The position numbers and the translations under genes are program-made. A DNA stretch of 64,000 nt. Origin: an uncultured Lachnospiraceae bacterium. GTDB lineage: Bacteria > Bacillota > Clostridia > Lachnospirales > Lachnospiraceae. Position 1 is the first letter of the stretch. Each line of letters opens with the position of its first letter. Shown here piece after piece: positions 8,061-19,000 of the stretch. The stretch lies in the NCBI GenBank assembly GCA_902777355.1, contig CACYTU010000002.1, forward strand, positions 1 through 64,000. The letters run 5' to 3'. A model generated the notes under the pieces. The model was not told where the DNA came from and searched no databases. It worked only from the letters and a program-made list of their open reading frames with translations.

Positions 8061-9081
8061 ATGGAAGCTAAAACCAAAGATTTGTGGGTATTTATTGAAA
8101 CAAACGAAGACGGCTCTCCCAAAAAGGTTGGCCTTGAGCTTCTGAATCCCGGCCGTATGATGGCCGACAAGCAGGGCGGAAAGCTCGTTGCAGTCGTTAT
8201 CGGCGACAACGTAGCTGAGTCTGTCGAGCAGGCAGGCATCTATGGCGCTGACCAGGTCATCGTCGTGGAAGGCCCTGAGTACAAGCTCTACACCACAGAT
8301 GCCTATGTAAAGGCTCTGTATCACCTGACCGAGAAGTATGGTCCCACCACCATCATGATCGGCGCAACCAACAACGGCCGTGACATGGGCCCTCGTTTCT
8401 CCTCCCGCGTCGGCACAGGACTTACTGCAGACTGCACAAGCCTGGATATCGATGAAGAGACCGGAAACGTTGCATGGACCCGTCCCGCTTTCGGCGGCAA
8501 CCTGATGGCTACCATCATGTGCCCTGATCATCGCCCTCAGTGCGGCACTGTCCGTCCCGGCGTCTGTCCGTCCCGGCGTGTTCAAGAAACCCGAAGCCGG
8601 CGAGAACAAGGCTGAAGTTATCAAAGAAGAGTTCCACGTAGCTCCTGAAGAAATCCGCACAGTTCTCCTTGAGGTCATCAAGGAAGCTGCAGGCGAGATC
8701 GTCGACCTTGAAGGCGCAGACATCATCGTCTCCGGCGGACGTGGAGTTGGCGGCCCCGATGGCTTCGCTCCCCTTAAAGAGCTCGCAGATCTCCTGGGCG
8801 GCGTCGTAGGCGCTTCCCGTGCAGCAGTCGACTCCGGCTGGATTGCACATTCTCACCAGGTCGGTCAGACCGGCAAGACCGTCGGCCCCAAGGTTTACAT
8901 TGCCTGCGGTATCTCCGGCGCTATCCAGCACGTTGCCGGCATGAGCAGCTCTGACTGCATCATCGCCATCAACAAGGATGAGGATGCCAGCATCTTCAAT
9001 ATCGCTGATTACGGCATCGTCGGCGACCTGTTTGAGGTTGTTCCTGCCCTTACAGCAGAAATCAAGAAACTGAAAGCTTAA
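8061..9081 (+). pseudogene. etfA: Electron transfer flavoprotein alpha subunit, frameshifted by a 16-bp duplication
   Basis: EtfA binds the FAD of the electron transfer flavoprotein and pairs with EtfB. The frame from 8061 (MEAKTKDLWVFIETNED) is normal to TVRPGV; the rest, [13 protein letters not shown] to the stop at 9081, is in another frame. Between them a 16-base unit, CTGTCCGTCCCGGCGT, occurs twice in tandem (8548-8563 and 8564-8579). Removing one copy restores [12 protein letters not shown] and gives 334 residues, the usual size. The C-terminal FAD domain ([27 protein letters not shown]) is intact. It follows etfB by 17 bases with a TAGGAGGGG site. A second lesion so close to the one in etfB is striking. 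Confidence 0.9.
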
Positions 9082-9137
9082 TTTTTCCGGGACTGCCGTT
9101 CTGATGAACGGCCAGTCGATTTAAGCGAAGATAGTCA

Positions 9138-9176
9138 GCACCCCCCGGCGGTCAGTTCACCGGGGGGTGCGTTTTT
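9138..9176 (+). terminator. Intrinsic terminator after etfA
   Basis: GCACCCCCCGG and CCGGGGGGTGC form a perfect 11-base-pair stem, followed by GTTTTTA. Confidence 0.88.
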
Positions 9177-9297
9177 ATGACGCGGTACTTTTCATGTATT
9201 GTATTGATTCGCTTTTTCGGCGGACACATGCATGCTGGGGACAGCGGGCGGCAGAGAAGCCCTGCCCTGTAATTAATAATACTGTGGGGCCTGCAAG

Positions 9298-9432
9298 TCC
9301 CGTGAAGCCCCGCCGACAAAGCCGTCCCCGGGCAGTTAATGCATAGATTTGTGAGGTTGGACCGGAAATTCCCGTGAAGCCCCGGCCGATAAAACCGTCC
9401 CCGGCCAGGTAATGCATACATTTGTGAGGTTG
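9298..9432. repeat. Tandem duplication of about 71 bp upstream of the ybaK-like gene
   Basis: Two units (9298-9359 and 9369-9432) begin TCCCGTGAAGCCCC and end GCATAGATTTGTGAGGTTG or GCATACATTTGTGAGGTTG. The second unit supplies the ribosome binding site of the gene at 9436; the first carries the same GTGAGGTTG but no start codon. Confidence 0.75.
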
Positions 9433-9435
9433 AAA

Positions 9436-9933
9436 ATGGCTAAGAAAGATAAACAGGACAACAAGACCAATGCGATGAGGATTCTGGAAACAGCCGGCAT
9501 TCCCTACGAATATCAGTCTTACGAATGCGATGAATTCATTGACGGAGCGGCTGTTGCCGACCGCCTGGGCCTGCCCCACGAACAGGTATTCAAGACACTT
9601 GTGACAGTGGCGCCCGATAAGCAGCACTACGTATTCGTGATTCCCATTGATGATGAACTGGATCTCAAAAAGTGTGCCAGATCCGTGGGAGCAAAGTCTG
9701 TTGCTATGATCCATGTGAAGGAGCTTTTCCCCCTCACGGGTTACGTGCGCGGAGGCTGCACATCCATAGGAATGAAGAAACCCTTCGTGACACGGATCGA
9801 TGAGAGCGCCCAGCTCTTCGACCGCATCTACATAAGCGCCGGCCGTATTGGATGCCAGATCTGCCTTGCGCCTGACGACCTACTGACCCTTGCCTGCAAG
9901 GCAGAATATGCAGACCTCACAAGGCCGCTCTGA
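9436..9933 (+). CDS. ybaK: YbaK/EbsC-type Cys-tRNA(Pro) deacylase
   Basis: The family hydrolyses Cys-tRNA(Pro) made in error by prolyl-tRNA synthetase, acting in the cytoplasm. The 165 residues cover the whole YbaK/aa-tRNA deacylase domain: TNAMRILETAGIPYE at the start, HEQVFKTLVTV with the conserved catalytic Lys, KSVAMI, and the GGCTSIGMKK loop followed by ISAGRIGCQI. The start at 9436 is preferred because GTGAGGTTG lies seven bases before it; an in-frame ATG at 9412 has no such site. The gene is single, preceded by a 71-bp tandem duplication that includes its ribosome binding site. Confidence 0.9.
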   Translation: MAKKDKQDNKTNAMRILETAGIPYEYQSYECDEFIDGAAVADRLGLPHEQVFKTLVTVAPDKQHYVFVIPIDDELDLKKCARSVGAKSVAMIHVKELFPLTGYVRGGCTSIGMKKPFVTRIDESAQLFDRIYISAGRIGCQICLAPDDLLTLACKAEYADLTRPL

Positions 9934-9973
9934 TGGACTGCCAAGCAGTACATTGCTCAAAGGGCGGGTGCCC

Positions 9974-10026
9974 GGAAAAGTGTCCGCAAATGCCCGGGCG
10001 AGCCCGGCACTCGCGGACACTTTTCC
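9974..10026. other. Long hairpin after the ybaK-like gene
   Basis: GGAAAAGTGTCCGC and GCGGACACTTTTCC form a perfect 14-base-pair stem enclosing a smaller GCCCGGGC/GCCCGGC stem. A T-poor tail follows, so it is a weak terminator at best; it may end transcription from both sides, as tRNA-Arg is convergent. Confidence 0.6.
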
Positions 10027-10100
10027 TGCTGCTTTTATCACTTTACGCCGGAAAAATTGGAAACAGGCTGAAAAACTCAATTCCGGCCTGTATTACAGGC

Positions 10101-10135
10101 AAAAAAAAGCATCTGCTTTACGCAGATGCTTTTTT
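10101..10135 (-). terminator. Intrinsic terminator of tRNA-Arg
   Basis: AGCATCTGC and GCAGATGCT pair around a four-base loop with T runs on both strands, so it can work in either direction. It directly follows the minus-strand tRNA. Confidence 0.85.
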
Positions 10136-10137
10136 CA

Positions 10138-10211
10138 TGTACGTGACAAGATTCGAACTCGCGACCTTCTGGTCCGTAGCCAGACGCTCTATCCAGCTGA
10201 GCTACACGTAC
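10138..10211 (-). tRNA. tRNA-Arg (ACG)
   Basis: On the minus strand the acceptor GTACGTG pairs with CACGTAC, the anticodon loop CTACGGA carries ACG (read with inosine), and the T arm is GAGTTCGAATCTTG. The CCA is not encoded. Confidence 0.95.
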
Positions 10212-10309
10212 AACTATTTGCTGTTCTTCAACAGCGAAATTAATAATACCTCTGTTTACGGGTTTTGTCAACACCTGATTTTGAAAAAGTGAGAAACCTG
10301 ATTTTGAAC

Positions 10310-10433
10310 GTTACAGTTCAGGCCATGCTGAAAACAATACGCCTTTTGTGCATCACAGTTTCGGCGGGACGCTCCCGCTCCGTGAAAAACGCAGCGGATA
10401 CTAAGCAAGAATCAGGTGGGCCTGAACTGTAAC
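10310..10433. mobile_element. MITE-like element or IS remnant with perfect 15-bp inverted ends
   Basis: GTTACAGTTCAGGCC (10310-10324) and its exact complement GGCCTGAACTGTAAC (10419-10433) bound 94 bases with no credible gene. Around it are degenerate copies of ACCTGATTTTGAAAAAGTG (about 10270-10293, 10437-10460, 10465-10490, 10506-10530). The structure suggests a non-autonomous element or the decayed ends of an insertion sequence; no transposase is present. Confidence 0.5.
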
Positions 10434-10728
10434 TTTTGAACTGATTCAGAAAAAGTGTAACACCTGATTTCAAACAATTCAGAAAAAGTGCATAACCTGT
10501 CTTGAACACCTGATTTTGAAAAAAATGAAAGATGGCAGAATGCATTGTATTCTTGATTATGTTGATTTTTGTCCCGAGTCACGCGCCACGGGCAGAGCAG
10601 TCAGGGTTTTACTTCCCTTAAAGCCACACAAAAGTATCTGTATCCCGGGACAGACTGAACTTTATGCGTAGTATAAAAATTTTATCAACAGGACGATCTG
10701 GTATCTGGATTTTTTGGAAAAACGGTCG

Positions 10729-10960
10729 TATAATAAATCTGGTTTACAAAACCAGGGTGTATTCGGCGCGTTTCACTTCAGGAATTCTCCTGAAGCTGCA
10801 GACGTACCTGCATACCGGGTCAGGTAAACTATGAAATGGCCATCGGCCGGAGAGCGGCTTCGTACAGTGCAGCATGATCAGACTATGATCATGACTTCTT
10901 GTACACGGCGCATAATATAGTTTTTTCTTACCGGAGCAGTGTTCACTGCTCCTTTTTTTT
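10729..10960 (+). ncRNA. Candidate structured non-coding RNA, family not identified
   Basis: A TATAAT box (10729-10734, poor -35) is followed about 200 bases later by a perfect terminator, with no reading frame between. The interval holds several hairpins: TTCAGG-AATTCT-CCTGAA, ACCTG with CAGGT, CGGCCG with GCGGCT, and TGATCA-GACTA-TGATCA. The size and layout would fit a 6S-type RNA, but I could not match a conserved block. It might instead be an attenuated leader of the kinase gene. Confidence 0.3.
10933..10960 (+). terminator. Strong intrinsic terminator
   Basis: GGAGCAGTG and CACTGCTCC pair around TT and are followed by eight T. It ends whatever is transcribed from the gene-free stretch before it. 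Confidence 0.88.
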
Positions 10961-10973
10961 GTCTCATGGCACG

Positions 10974-11035
10974 GCTTGCATGTTGTAATAATCCGCCCTG
11001 CGGCGGAAACGTGCCAATCAGGGGGTCAGAGCCGG
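10974..11035. repeat. Dispersed intergenic repeat, family A, diverged copy
   Basis: GGCACGGCTTGCATGTTGTA followed by TCCGCC-CTGC-GGCGGA and a G-rich tail matches the start and central hairpin of the copies at 4631 and 28658. Confidence 0.5.
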
Positions 11036-11174
11036 GGTATAGAGGAAAGGAATTCTCTGAGCAGGACGAGATATGCGGACAGAGGAATAAGCGGGGCATA
11101 GATGCGGGTGAATACGGACTCAACACGCGGCATAAGCTGCAGAAACAGGCAGGAAGCGGGAGGGGAGAACAAAT

Positions 11175-12947
11175 ATGCTTGAGACAGGATTCCTTTTGGA
11201 TGGAAAATACAAAATTCTGAACGTGATCGGTCAGGGAGGAATGAGTGTCGTTTATCTGGCAATCAATGAGAGGGCTAATAAAACCTGGGCAGTCAAGGAG
11301 GTGAGAAAAGACGGCGTAAATTCCGGTATTCTGCGTCAGGGACTTATTGCGGAGACGGAAATGTTAAAGAAACTGGATCATCCGAATCTTCCCAGTGTGG
11401 TCGATGTGATCGACCAGGAAGACAGTTTCATCATTGTCATGGATTATATTGAAGGGAAGACCCTGTTGGATGTTCTTGAAGAAAAGGGCCGTCAGCCGGC
11501 AGACACAGTAACAGGATGGGCGATGCAGCTGTGTGATGTTCTCGCCTACCTGCACAGCCGGAGGCCTCCTGTTATTTATAGAGACATGAAACCAGCCAAT
11601 ATCATGCTGCGGCCCAACGGACAGCTGGCGCTGATTGATTTCGGGACAGCTCGCGAATACAAATATTCCGGTGACGAGGACACCGCCTGGCTGGGAACGA
11701 GAGGGTACGCGGCTCCGGAGCAGTTCGGCGCGCTTGGGCAGACGGATGAGCGCACCGATATTTTTAATCTGGGAGCCACGCTTTTCCATCTGATAACAGG
11801 ACAAAGCCCTGCCCAGTCACATTTTGAATTTCGTCCTCTAGGCAGTATTCTGCCGGAGCTGCAGGGGAGCGGGCTGGAGAAGGTGGTAGAGAAATGCTGC
11901 CGGCCGGACCCACAGGAGCGCTATCACAGCTGCAGTGAGCTCATGTATGCCCTTGAACATGTGCACGATGAAGACGACAGGGCCATCAGAGGCAGGAATC
12001 TGAGATGGAGATGCTTTGCGGCATGTGTGGCAGTGTCGCTGATCGCATTTGCGGCAGGATTGGGATTTCGTGCTGCCTACATGGGATCACAGGAGGAAAT
12101 ATATAAAAAATATATGAGGGATTCCTTCACCGCGGAGAATTTTGAGAAGACGGCAGAAGCCTGCGGTGCAGCGATGAAGATACTGCCGGATCAGACAGCA
12201 GCCTGGGACCGCCTGGCCGGCGTTTTAGAGGAACTCACAGTGATCTCGGACGAAGACTATCGGGCTGTCATAAGGTGTATGCGCGGCAGCAGGGAAGAGA
12301 CAGGTACCGGAGAGGATGAAAACCTTCAGCTTTTGAAGAGAAGAGATCCTGAGATGTATGCGGACTTCAATTACCGCGTCGGGATGGCTATTTTCTTTAA
12401 TAAAGAATCCGCGGGAGAAAACTGCTCCAGGGAGTTTTTCAGGAACGCGGCAGAGACTCCGGAATTCAGCGGACCTAAGAGCAGTGTGGCAAAGATCATG
12501 TATTCATTGGCGGATCAGTATACGAAGATCAGGGAGATGGAGGCCGCGGAGCTCTGTGATGACAGGAGCCTTGTACGCGGATTTGAAGTAGAGAGAGGGT
12601 ACGCGGAATGCTGGAGCATGCTGGAAGAGATGTCGGCAGGATTGGCTGAACTGGAGACCGCAACCGGAAATATTGGGTATCCGATTGCGGTCTGCGAGAG
12701 AATTGCACAAGAGCTGCTCGGCGAAAATATCACGAGATATGCCTCAGACGGTGTAAGCGAGAAGGCGATGAGATCCGCCCTGAAGAGAGCAGGGGAATAT
12801 TTACAGAAAGTTGACGAAGCGGGACAAACGGAAAATACAAAAAGGCGTCTGCGGGAAGCCGGGGAGCGGATCGCACAGGCTCAAAGAAGCGTCGACCGGC
12901 AGTTCAGCTCTGCAGTGGGAAGGCTGTCGGAAACTTCCGCTTATTAA
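11175..12947 (+). CDS. Transmembrane Ser/Thr protein kinase (PknB-like, no PASTA domains)
   Basis: The 590-residue protein has a cytoplasmic Hanks-type kinase domain (about residues 10-265) with all key motifs: GQGGMSVVY glycine loop, catalytic Lys in WAVKEV, YRDMKPANI catalytic loop, DFG, and GYAAPEQFG. A membrane helix follows (about 277-297), then an outer domain of about 290 residues, mostly helical with TPR-like character, instead of the PASTA repeats of cell-wall kinases. GGAGGGGAG precedes the start. The giant surface protein begins 108 bases downstream with no terminator between, so the two are probably cotranscribed, and the kinase may control it. The outer domain's ligand cannot be told from sequence. 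Confidence 0.92.
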   Translation: MLETGFLLDGKYKILNVIGQGGMSVVYLAINERANKTWAVKEVRKDGVNSGILRQGLIAETEMLKKLDHPNLPSVVDVIDQEDSFIIVMDYIEGKTLLDVLEEKGRQPADTVTGWAMQLCDVLAYLHSRRPPVIYRDMKPANIMLRPNGQLALIDFGTAREYKYSGDEDTAWLGTRGYAAPEQFGALGQTDERTDIFNLGATLFHLITGQSPAQSHFEFRPLGSILPELQGSGLEKVVEKCCRPDPQERYHSCSELMYALEHVHDEDDRAIRGRNLRWRCFAACVAVSLIAFAAGLGFRAAYMGSQEEIYKKYMRDSFTAENFEKTAEACGAAMKILPDQTAAWDRLAGVLEELTVISDEDYRAVIRCMRGSREETGTGEDENLQLLKRRDPEMYADFNYRVGMAIFFNKESAGENCSREFFRNAAETPEFSGPKSSVAKIMYSLADQYTKIREMEAAELCDDRSLVRGFEVERGYAECWSMLEEMSAGLAELETATGNIGYPIAVCERIAQELLGENITRYASDGVSEKAMRSALKRAGEYLQKVDEAGQTENTKRRLREAGERIAQAQRSVDRQFSSAVGRLSETSAY

Positions 12948-13055
12948 AACCGCAGAGAACATTTAGGAAGAGTCCGGTCGTCTAAGTGAAAATCTGTTTT
13001 TTGGTCAGAGTGGGCTGATGCCGGTTTTCAATAAGTGAGGGAGGAGGTTTTGACA

Positions 13056-16000
13056 TTGAGATTTTTAAAAAGCTTCGCGGCCATGATTAGTGCGGAAAAC
13101 AATCTATATATGCCCGGCTTTTACAGGGCGCAAGACATACAAACCGCGGATTTGGGAAATACAGTTTTTTTGAAGCAGGCTTCCATTGTCTGTTTTTCGG
13201 CTGCTGTAGCTGCGGCAGTACTCGCAGCCATATTGTTTTTTGTATTTGATATTAAGAAAATTCTTCAGATTAAAATGAGGAAGATTAAAACAGGAAAAAC
13301 CAAAACAGGAAAAACCAAAATGGGAAAAACCGAAACAGGAAAAACCAAAACGGGAAAAACCAAAACGGGAAAAGGCGGAAAGCGGCTGATCCGCAAAATG
13401 GAAAAAAACAACAGAGGCTTAAAATCGGATCCCGGGAAAAACGCACTTCTGCTGCTGGCTGCAGTTCTCGTCCTGCAGCTTGTGCCCGCAGGCGCGGCAA
13501 TTACCGGAAGCATGGCCAAAGCCCCTGTTATGACTGCAAGCCAAAGCACAGGTACAGAGAAACCATCCATCAAACCATCTGTCACAGCTGCTCATGGAAC
13601 CGGGAGAAGTGCGGGGACAGAAGAAACATCCGGAAGTGGAACAACCAGGGAATCCGTAAATGAAGAAGCCGGAGACAAGGAGGCGGCAGGCAGGGAAGGA
13701 ATGCATGAGAAAGCGGCCGACGAAGTGTCCGAAAATGAAAAATCATCTTATGGGGAGACGGACAAAGAAGCCGCAAAAGAAAAATCACCCGACGGGGAGG
13801 CAGACAAAGAAGCCTCAAAAGAAAAATCTACTGGCGTAGAGACGGGCAAAGAAGCTGCAAATGAAAAATCATCTGACGGGGAGGCAGACAAAGAAGCCTC
13901 AAATGAAACATCATCTGACGGGGAGAGGGACAAAGAAGCCGCAAAAGAAAAATCTCCTGATGGGGAGGCAGACAAAGAAGCCGCAAAAGAAAAATCTCCT
14001 GATGGGGAGTCAGACAAAGAAGCCGCAAAAGAAAAATCTCCTGATGGGGAGGCAGGTAATGCCGGCTCAAAAGAAGAAACAGCAGACAAAGAATCGGCAG
14101 GCAGGGAAGGAAGGCATGAGAAAGCGGCGGGCGAGACGGCTGCAGATGAAAAATCCCATGACATAGAGGCAGATCAGGCGGCTGCTGACAAGAAAATCAC
14201 AGGCAGAAAAGTGGCAAACCCTGATACCGCCATAGACAGTGTCAAGGGAAATGGAAAAGACAGCCCTGAGATTCCGGATACGGCTCCGCCTTATCTGAAC
14301 ATGATCGAGGTGAAGGCAAGGGGAAACTCCCGGATCCGAAAGTTCCCTGTTATTGGTCAGAGCGGGGAACAGACTATGGAAGGGGCTGCCCGGGACTATG
14401 AAGTGATTCTTTATGCCGAAGATGACCCGGAAGAGGGATTTTCCGGATTGAGATTTGCGGAATTCCGGCTGGAAACGGCGGACGGCGAGGGGAAAACTCT
14501 GGAAGCGGTTGTTCCGTTCGGAGAGAATTCCATCCGCCCGGAGCAGGCGGGCAAGGAACGCTCTGCCATATCAACGCCGCGTACCCTGGTGTCCGGAGCA
14601 AATCCTCTTTTCCCTTCGCTGCAAAAAGACGGGGTCTACATTTTGCGGACAGTAGTCATCGACTATGAGGGAAACAGGAGCAGTGCGGTCAGCATCAGGC
14701 TTGAGATTGACAGCACTTCCCCGAAAATCAAAGTATCTTTGCCGGAGAGAGGGAAAGTGGCATCGTGGCCGTCCTACAGGAGAAGCGATAACTGCGGGGT
14801 AGATATTATGATCCTGGAGAAGAATATCAGGAGCTTCAACATAAGGATCGGAAGCAGTCTGGTGATCACGCAGGACAGTGTGAATAAGCAATGGATCTCA
14901 AAGGATGAACAGGCCGGGACCACAGTTCTGTCGGTCCCGGCGGAAGAGGTTTTAAAAAACGGGGACGGGAAGATCGAGGTCTCAGCCAGCGTCCTTGATG
15001 ACGCGTCTCTGAAGACCGAAGAACTGGATGGGATTGACCCGGACATGCTTGAAGTCCGGGATCAGAATGGAAAGCTCACCGCTGGGGCATTCAATCTGGA
15101 TACAGTGCCTCCGGTCATACGAGTCGGGCATACAGCAGTCACCGGCTTTACCGGAGAAAACGGAGAAGGGGATTCCGGCCAGGCTCCAGCAGAAGCAGGA
15201 ACAGGGATTTCCAACGGGAAGGAGGCTTTTCTTTACGGAGACAGAGAGGGAGGCCGTGATCTGACCCTTTACAGTAAGAATCCGGTCGAGACGGTGGTCA
15301 CGATCTCTGACCGGAGCGGCGGGGAGGAGATTATGCCGGACCAGGACCTGATTGATGCCTGGGTTTACCGGAAATTGTCAGGGGAAGGCACTTATACCAG
15401 GCATAAGCTGGCAAATAAAACGGAGGGCGGAAGCTCCGGGAAAAAATGGCAGGCGCAATATGTCAGTGGAGAGGAAAAAGAAGGCAGCTTTTATTTTTCG
15501 GTCAAAGCGGTCGACCGGGCCGGGAATATAGCGGAAAACAGCAGCGGAACACATACCTGTGAACCTGATGATGAAACAGTCAGTCCCCCGGGCGGGGACC
15601 AGGATGAAACCGGAAACGGATCATCGGACGAATCCCAGGCAGGGCCTGCGGGCGGATCTGCGGACGGATCAGCGGGCGGATCAGCGGGCGGATCAGCGGA
15701 CGGATCTGCGGACGGATCTTTCGGCGGGACAGGAGTACAGGAGAATACTTTTTTCAGGATTTGTAAAGAGAGTCTTGCTCCGGAAGGAGTGTTTGACTGC
15801 AGAAAGGGAAGTGCCGGATCCGGATATCCTGCCCTTGATCGGGAGGTGGAATCTGCTTTTACCCTTGTGATAGACAGGACACCGCCGGAACTGTATCTGG
15901 GGTATGAGAGCAGCGCTGTTTTTTATTTATATAAAGGAAGTAAGGCAGGCGGGCAGAATGGAGGAACAGCAGGGGATTTTCAGCCTGTTGATGCCTATCT

Positions 16001-19000
16001 TGGGGGAGCAATGACGGCTTTCGGACAAATCCGGTCAGAAGAGCATACTGATCCTGACAGGGTCTTTTTTGTGGTGCGCAAATCTCCGGGCGGGGAGGCA
16101 GAGGAGACCGCCCGGAGGATCTCTTTTGGCAAAGGATCAGAGCGGGCTGAATTCAAAACGGACGGGGATGGACGCTATATCTGTGCCCTGTATGGTACTG
16201 ATAAAGCCGGAAACGCCGCCGGAGTCTGTGAGCAGCTTGAAAGCGATTATGTAAAAAAAGAGGAGACAGTGAAAATCGAATCACTGATGACGGACGGATG
16301 CGGAAATGGATACAGCCCGTATTTTGCCTTTTATGTCGATACCCTTTCTCCCCGGGCTGAATTTGTCTACGGGACGGACAGAGGGCAGCTTTATTTGTAC
16401 GAGGAGAGACGGGTCGCCGGGGTTCACCAGGCAGGAGAAGCTGCAGGTCCCTCAGTGACAGCAGTAGGAAACGGGAAGATTGTCCCTACGGTCACCTTCA
16501 GGGACAGGAATGTCCTGGATGACGGCAGTCTGGAGCTGCTGGAGTTTCGGGGAGAGACGCCCGGGGATATGCATTGCAGGGAAAAGAGACTTATCCATGC
16601 GGGAGAAGATCCTGATGGAAATGAGCTGCTGACGGCTTCTGTATCCGTCCTTGACGGAGACAGGGGCTTTGCCTTCTATGCGGTCAGAGGAACGGACCGG
16701 GCAGGGAACAGTATACACATCAGTGAACAATTCGACGAAGACACAAAAGTGTCCCCGGAAAGGAAAGACGTCTCCGCAGAGGAAGCGGTAGACGGCGGCT
16801 GGCAGGTCACCGACTATCTGCTGGAAGTCGATCAGGTCAGTCCCCGGGTATCGCTGACTTTTACGGCAGGAGAAAATGATAACAGGATCTATTTATACCG
16901 GGAAAAGCGGAAAGAGGAAATTCCGGGAGTTACGGCTTATTATAACGGGACGATCACACCTTCGATCATCGTCACAGAGAGAGGGATTATAGATCCGGGC
17001 CGGCTGGAGATATTTGAACATATAGTTGGAGATGATCCTGCAGATGCCACAGCAGACAATTCTGCAGATGATTCAGCAGATGAAGCTGCAGATGGCACAG
17101 CAGAACATTCTGCAGATGATCCTGCAGATGCCACAGCAGATGATCCTGCAGGCAAAGGCAGAAAACTGAACTTTGACTGCGCGGAGGATCCGGAAGGCAG
17201 AGAGGAGAAGAATGTCCGCCAAGTGCGGGATCTGACAGTCCTGGAAGCGGACGGAACCACTGCTTTCTACACAGTGAGAGGAACGGACCGGGCCGGAAAT
17301 CCGGTCGTAATCGAACGGGATGGGCTTACAGATCCGAAAAAGGCCAGTGGATGCGGCGCTGATGCCGGGACGATCCGGCCTCAGGCCTCCCCTGCGGAAA
17401 GGGAAATCGATCCGGCAGATCCGGTCTACAGGTCTCATCTGATGTTTGTGATTGACAGGACCTGCCCGGAAATAGCACTGACCTACAGGTCCGGGACCCG
17501 CGCTTATATTTATGCGGACAGAGGGGAAAACGGGATTCGGGAGAGCACAGACCAAAAGCGGACTGCACAGGGAAAAGAGGAACATTTTTTTGCCTTTACA
17601 GGGGATACAGCAGAAGTAAAAGCAAAGATCACAAACCGCGGCGAACATATCGATCCCACCCGTCTCATCTGCAGCGTTTCGGACGGAAAAGGAAAGGCAA
17701 GAGAAATGCCGGGCTTGGAAGGCTCTGAAGGAGAGATCATTATGAAGGCCGCCCTGGAGGGGGAATATGAGTACAAAGTCTGGGGAACAGATAAGGCAGG
17801 AAACGCGGCAGCAGTCACAGAGTGCTTTACCGGACCTGCTTCAGACAGGACGGGAACGAAATCGTCTGACCGGAAGGACTGGAAAAAAAGGACCGAAGGC
17901 TGTTCGGAAGACTTTACCCCCCGGTTTACGATCATCATCGACAGGACAGCTCCCCGGATCACAATGGAGTATAAAAATACTTTTTTATCGCGGCGGCAGG
18001 ATACCTCCGGAATAAATCCCCGGGCATATATTTACGCGGACCGGGGGAAAGTATTGGCGAGAGACGGAAAGGTCGAAGGCGGTCTTTCGGTCTATGTCAG
18101 CGGCAGGACGGATGTGACGCTTTCTCTTGAAGAGAAATACCCTGATCCCGGCAGACTTTTCTGCAGCCGTTATTGTGCCGTGCCGGATCCTTCTTCAGGG
18201 AGGAAGAAGGAAATCTTAAAAAAGGCGAGCTGGAAGGGAAAAGGAATGGTTTTCAATCCGGCTTCTGCCGCAGGAGATGGCGAGTACCGTTTTGGTGCAT
18301 ACGGGACTGACAGGGCGGGAAACCCTGCTGTCGTCACTGAGCGATTCGCCCCCGGAATGCGGCTGGAGCGGAGGATGGTGCCTGACGGGGACAACAGGCT
18401 CCGGACTTCGATCCGCCAGATCCGGCAGGAGAAGGAATACAGGTCTTTGTTTACGATCGTCATAGATACAACAGCGCCGGAATATCGTTTTGGGATCAAT
18501 CTGCCGGACAATCTGGAGGAGGCATTTGACACAAGCAGGGGAAGGGAGGCTGTCTATTATGGAAGGGCTATGGCTGCAGTCAGAGCATCTTATACGGTCA
18601 GAGAACAGAATTTTGACGGGGAGAGGATTTTATCAGAGATCAGCTTCCGCGGATCGGGCGGAGACAAGACATCTGACAGCAGGACATCAGACAGCAGGAC
18701 ATCAGACAGCAGGACGTCAGACAGCAGTACATCAGACAGCAGTACGTCAGACAGCAGTACATCAGACAGCAGTACATCAGACAGCAGGACGTCACGCAGC
18801 AGTACACCAGACAGTGGGACATCTGACAGCAGGACTTCGCAGACAGGCAAGGGCACAGCAGGTGTCCGGGCATCTGCACAGAAGCATACTGTGGAGGGAA
18901 AAAGAAACCCTGCGGGGAAGGAGGAAACCGGCCTGAACTCACCGGCGTGGGTGACACCGGCGCGCAGGTATTCAGGACTCTCTGCCCGGGGCGGAAAACC

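Noticed and set aside
11175..12947. PASTA-type PknB of the division and cell-wall cluster
   Set aside because: No PASTA repeats are present and no phosphatase or rlmN/rsgA-type neighbours lie beside it, so the standard prkC/pknB label was not used.
13265..14164. Antisense and alternate-frame open frames in the first part of the giant gene
   Set aside because: They are low-complexity mirror images of the repeats and have no start signals.
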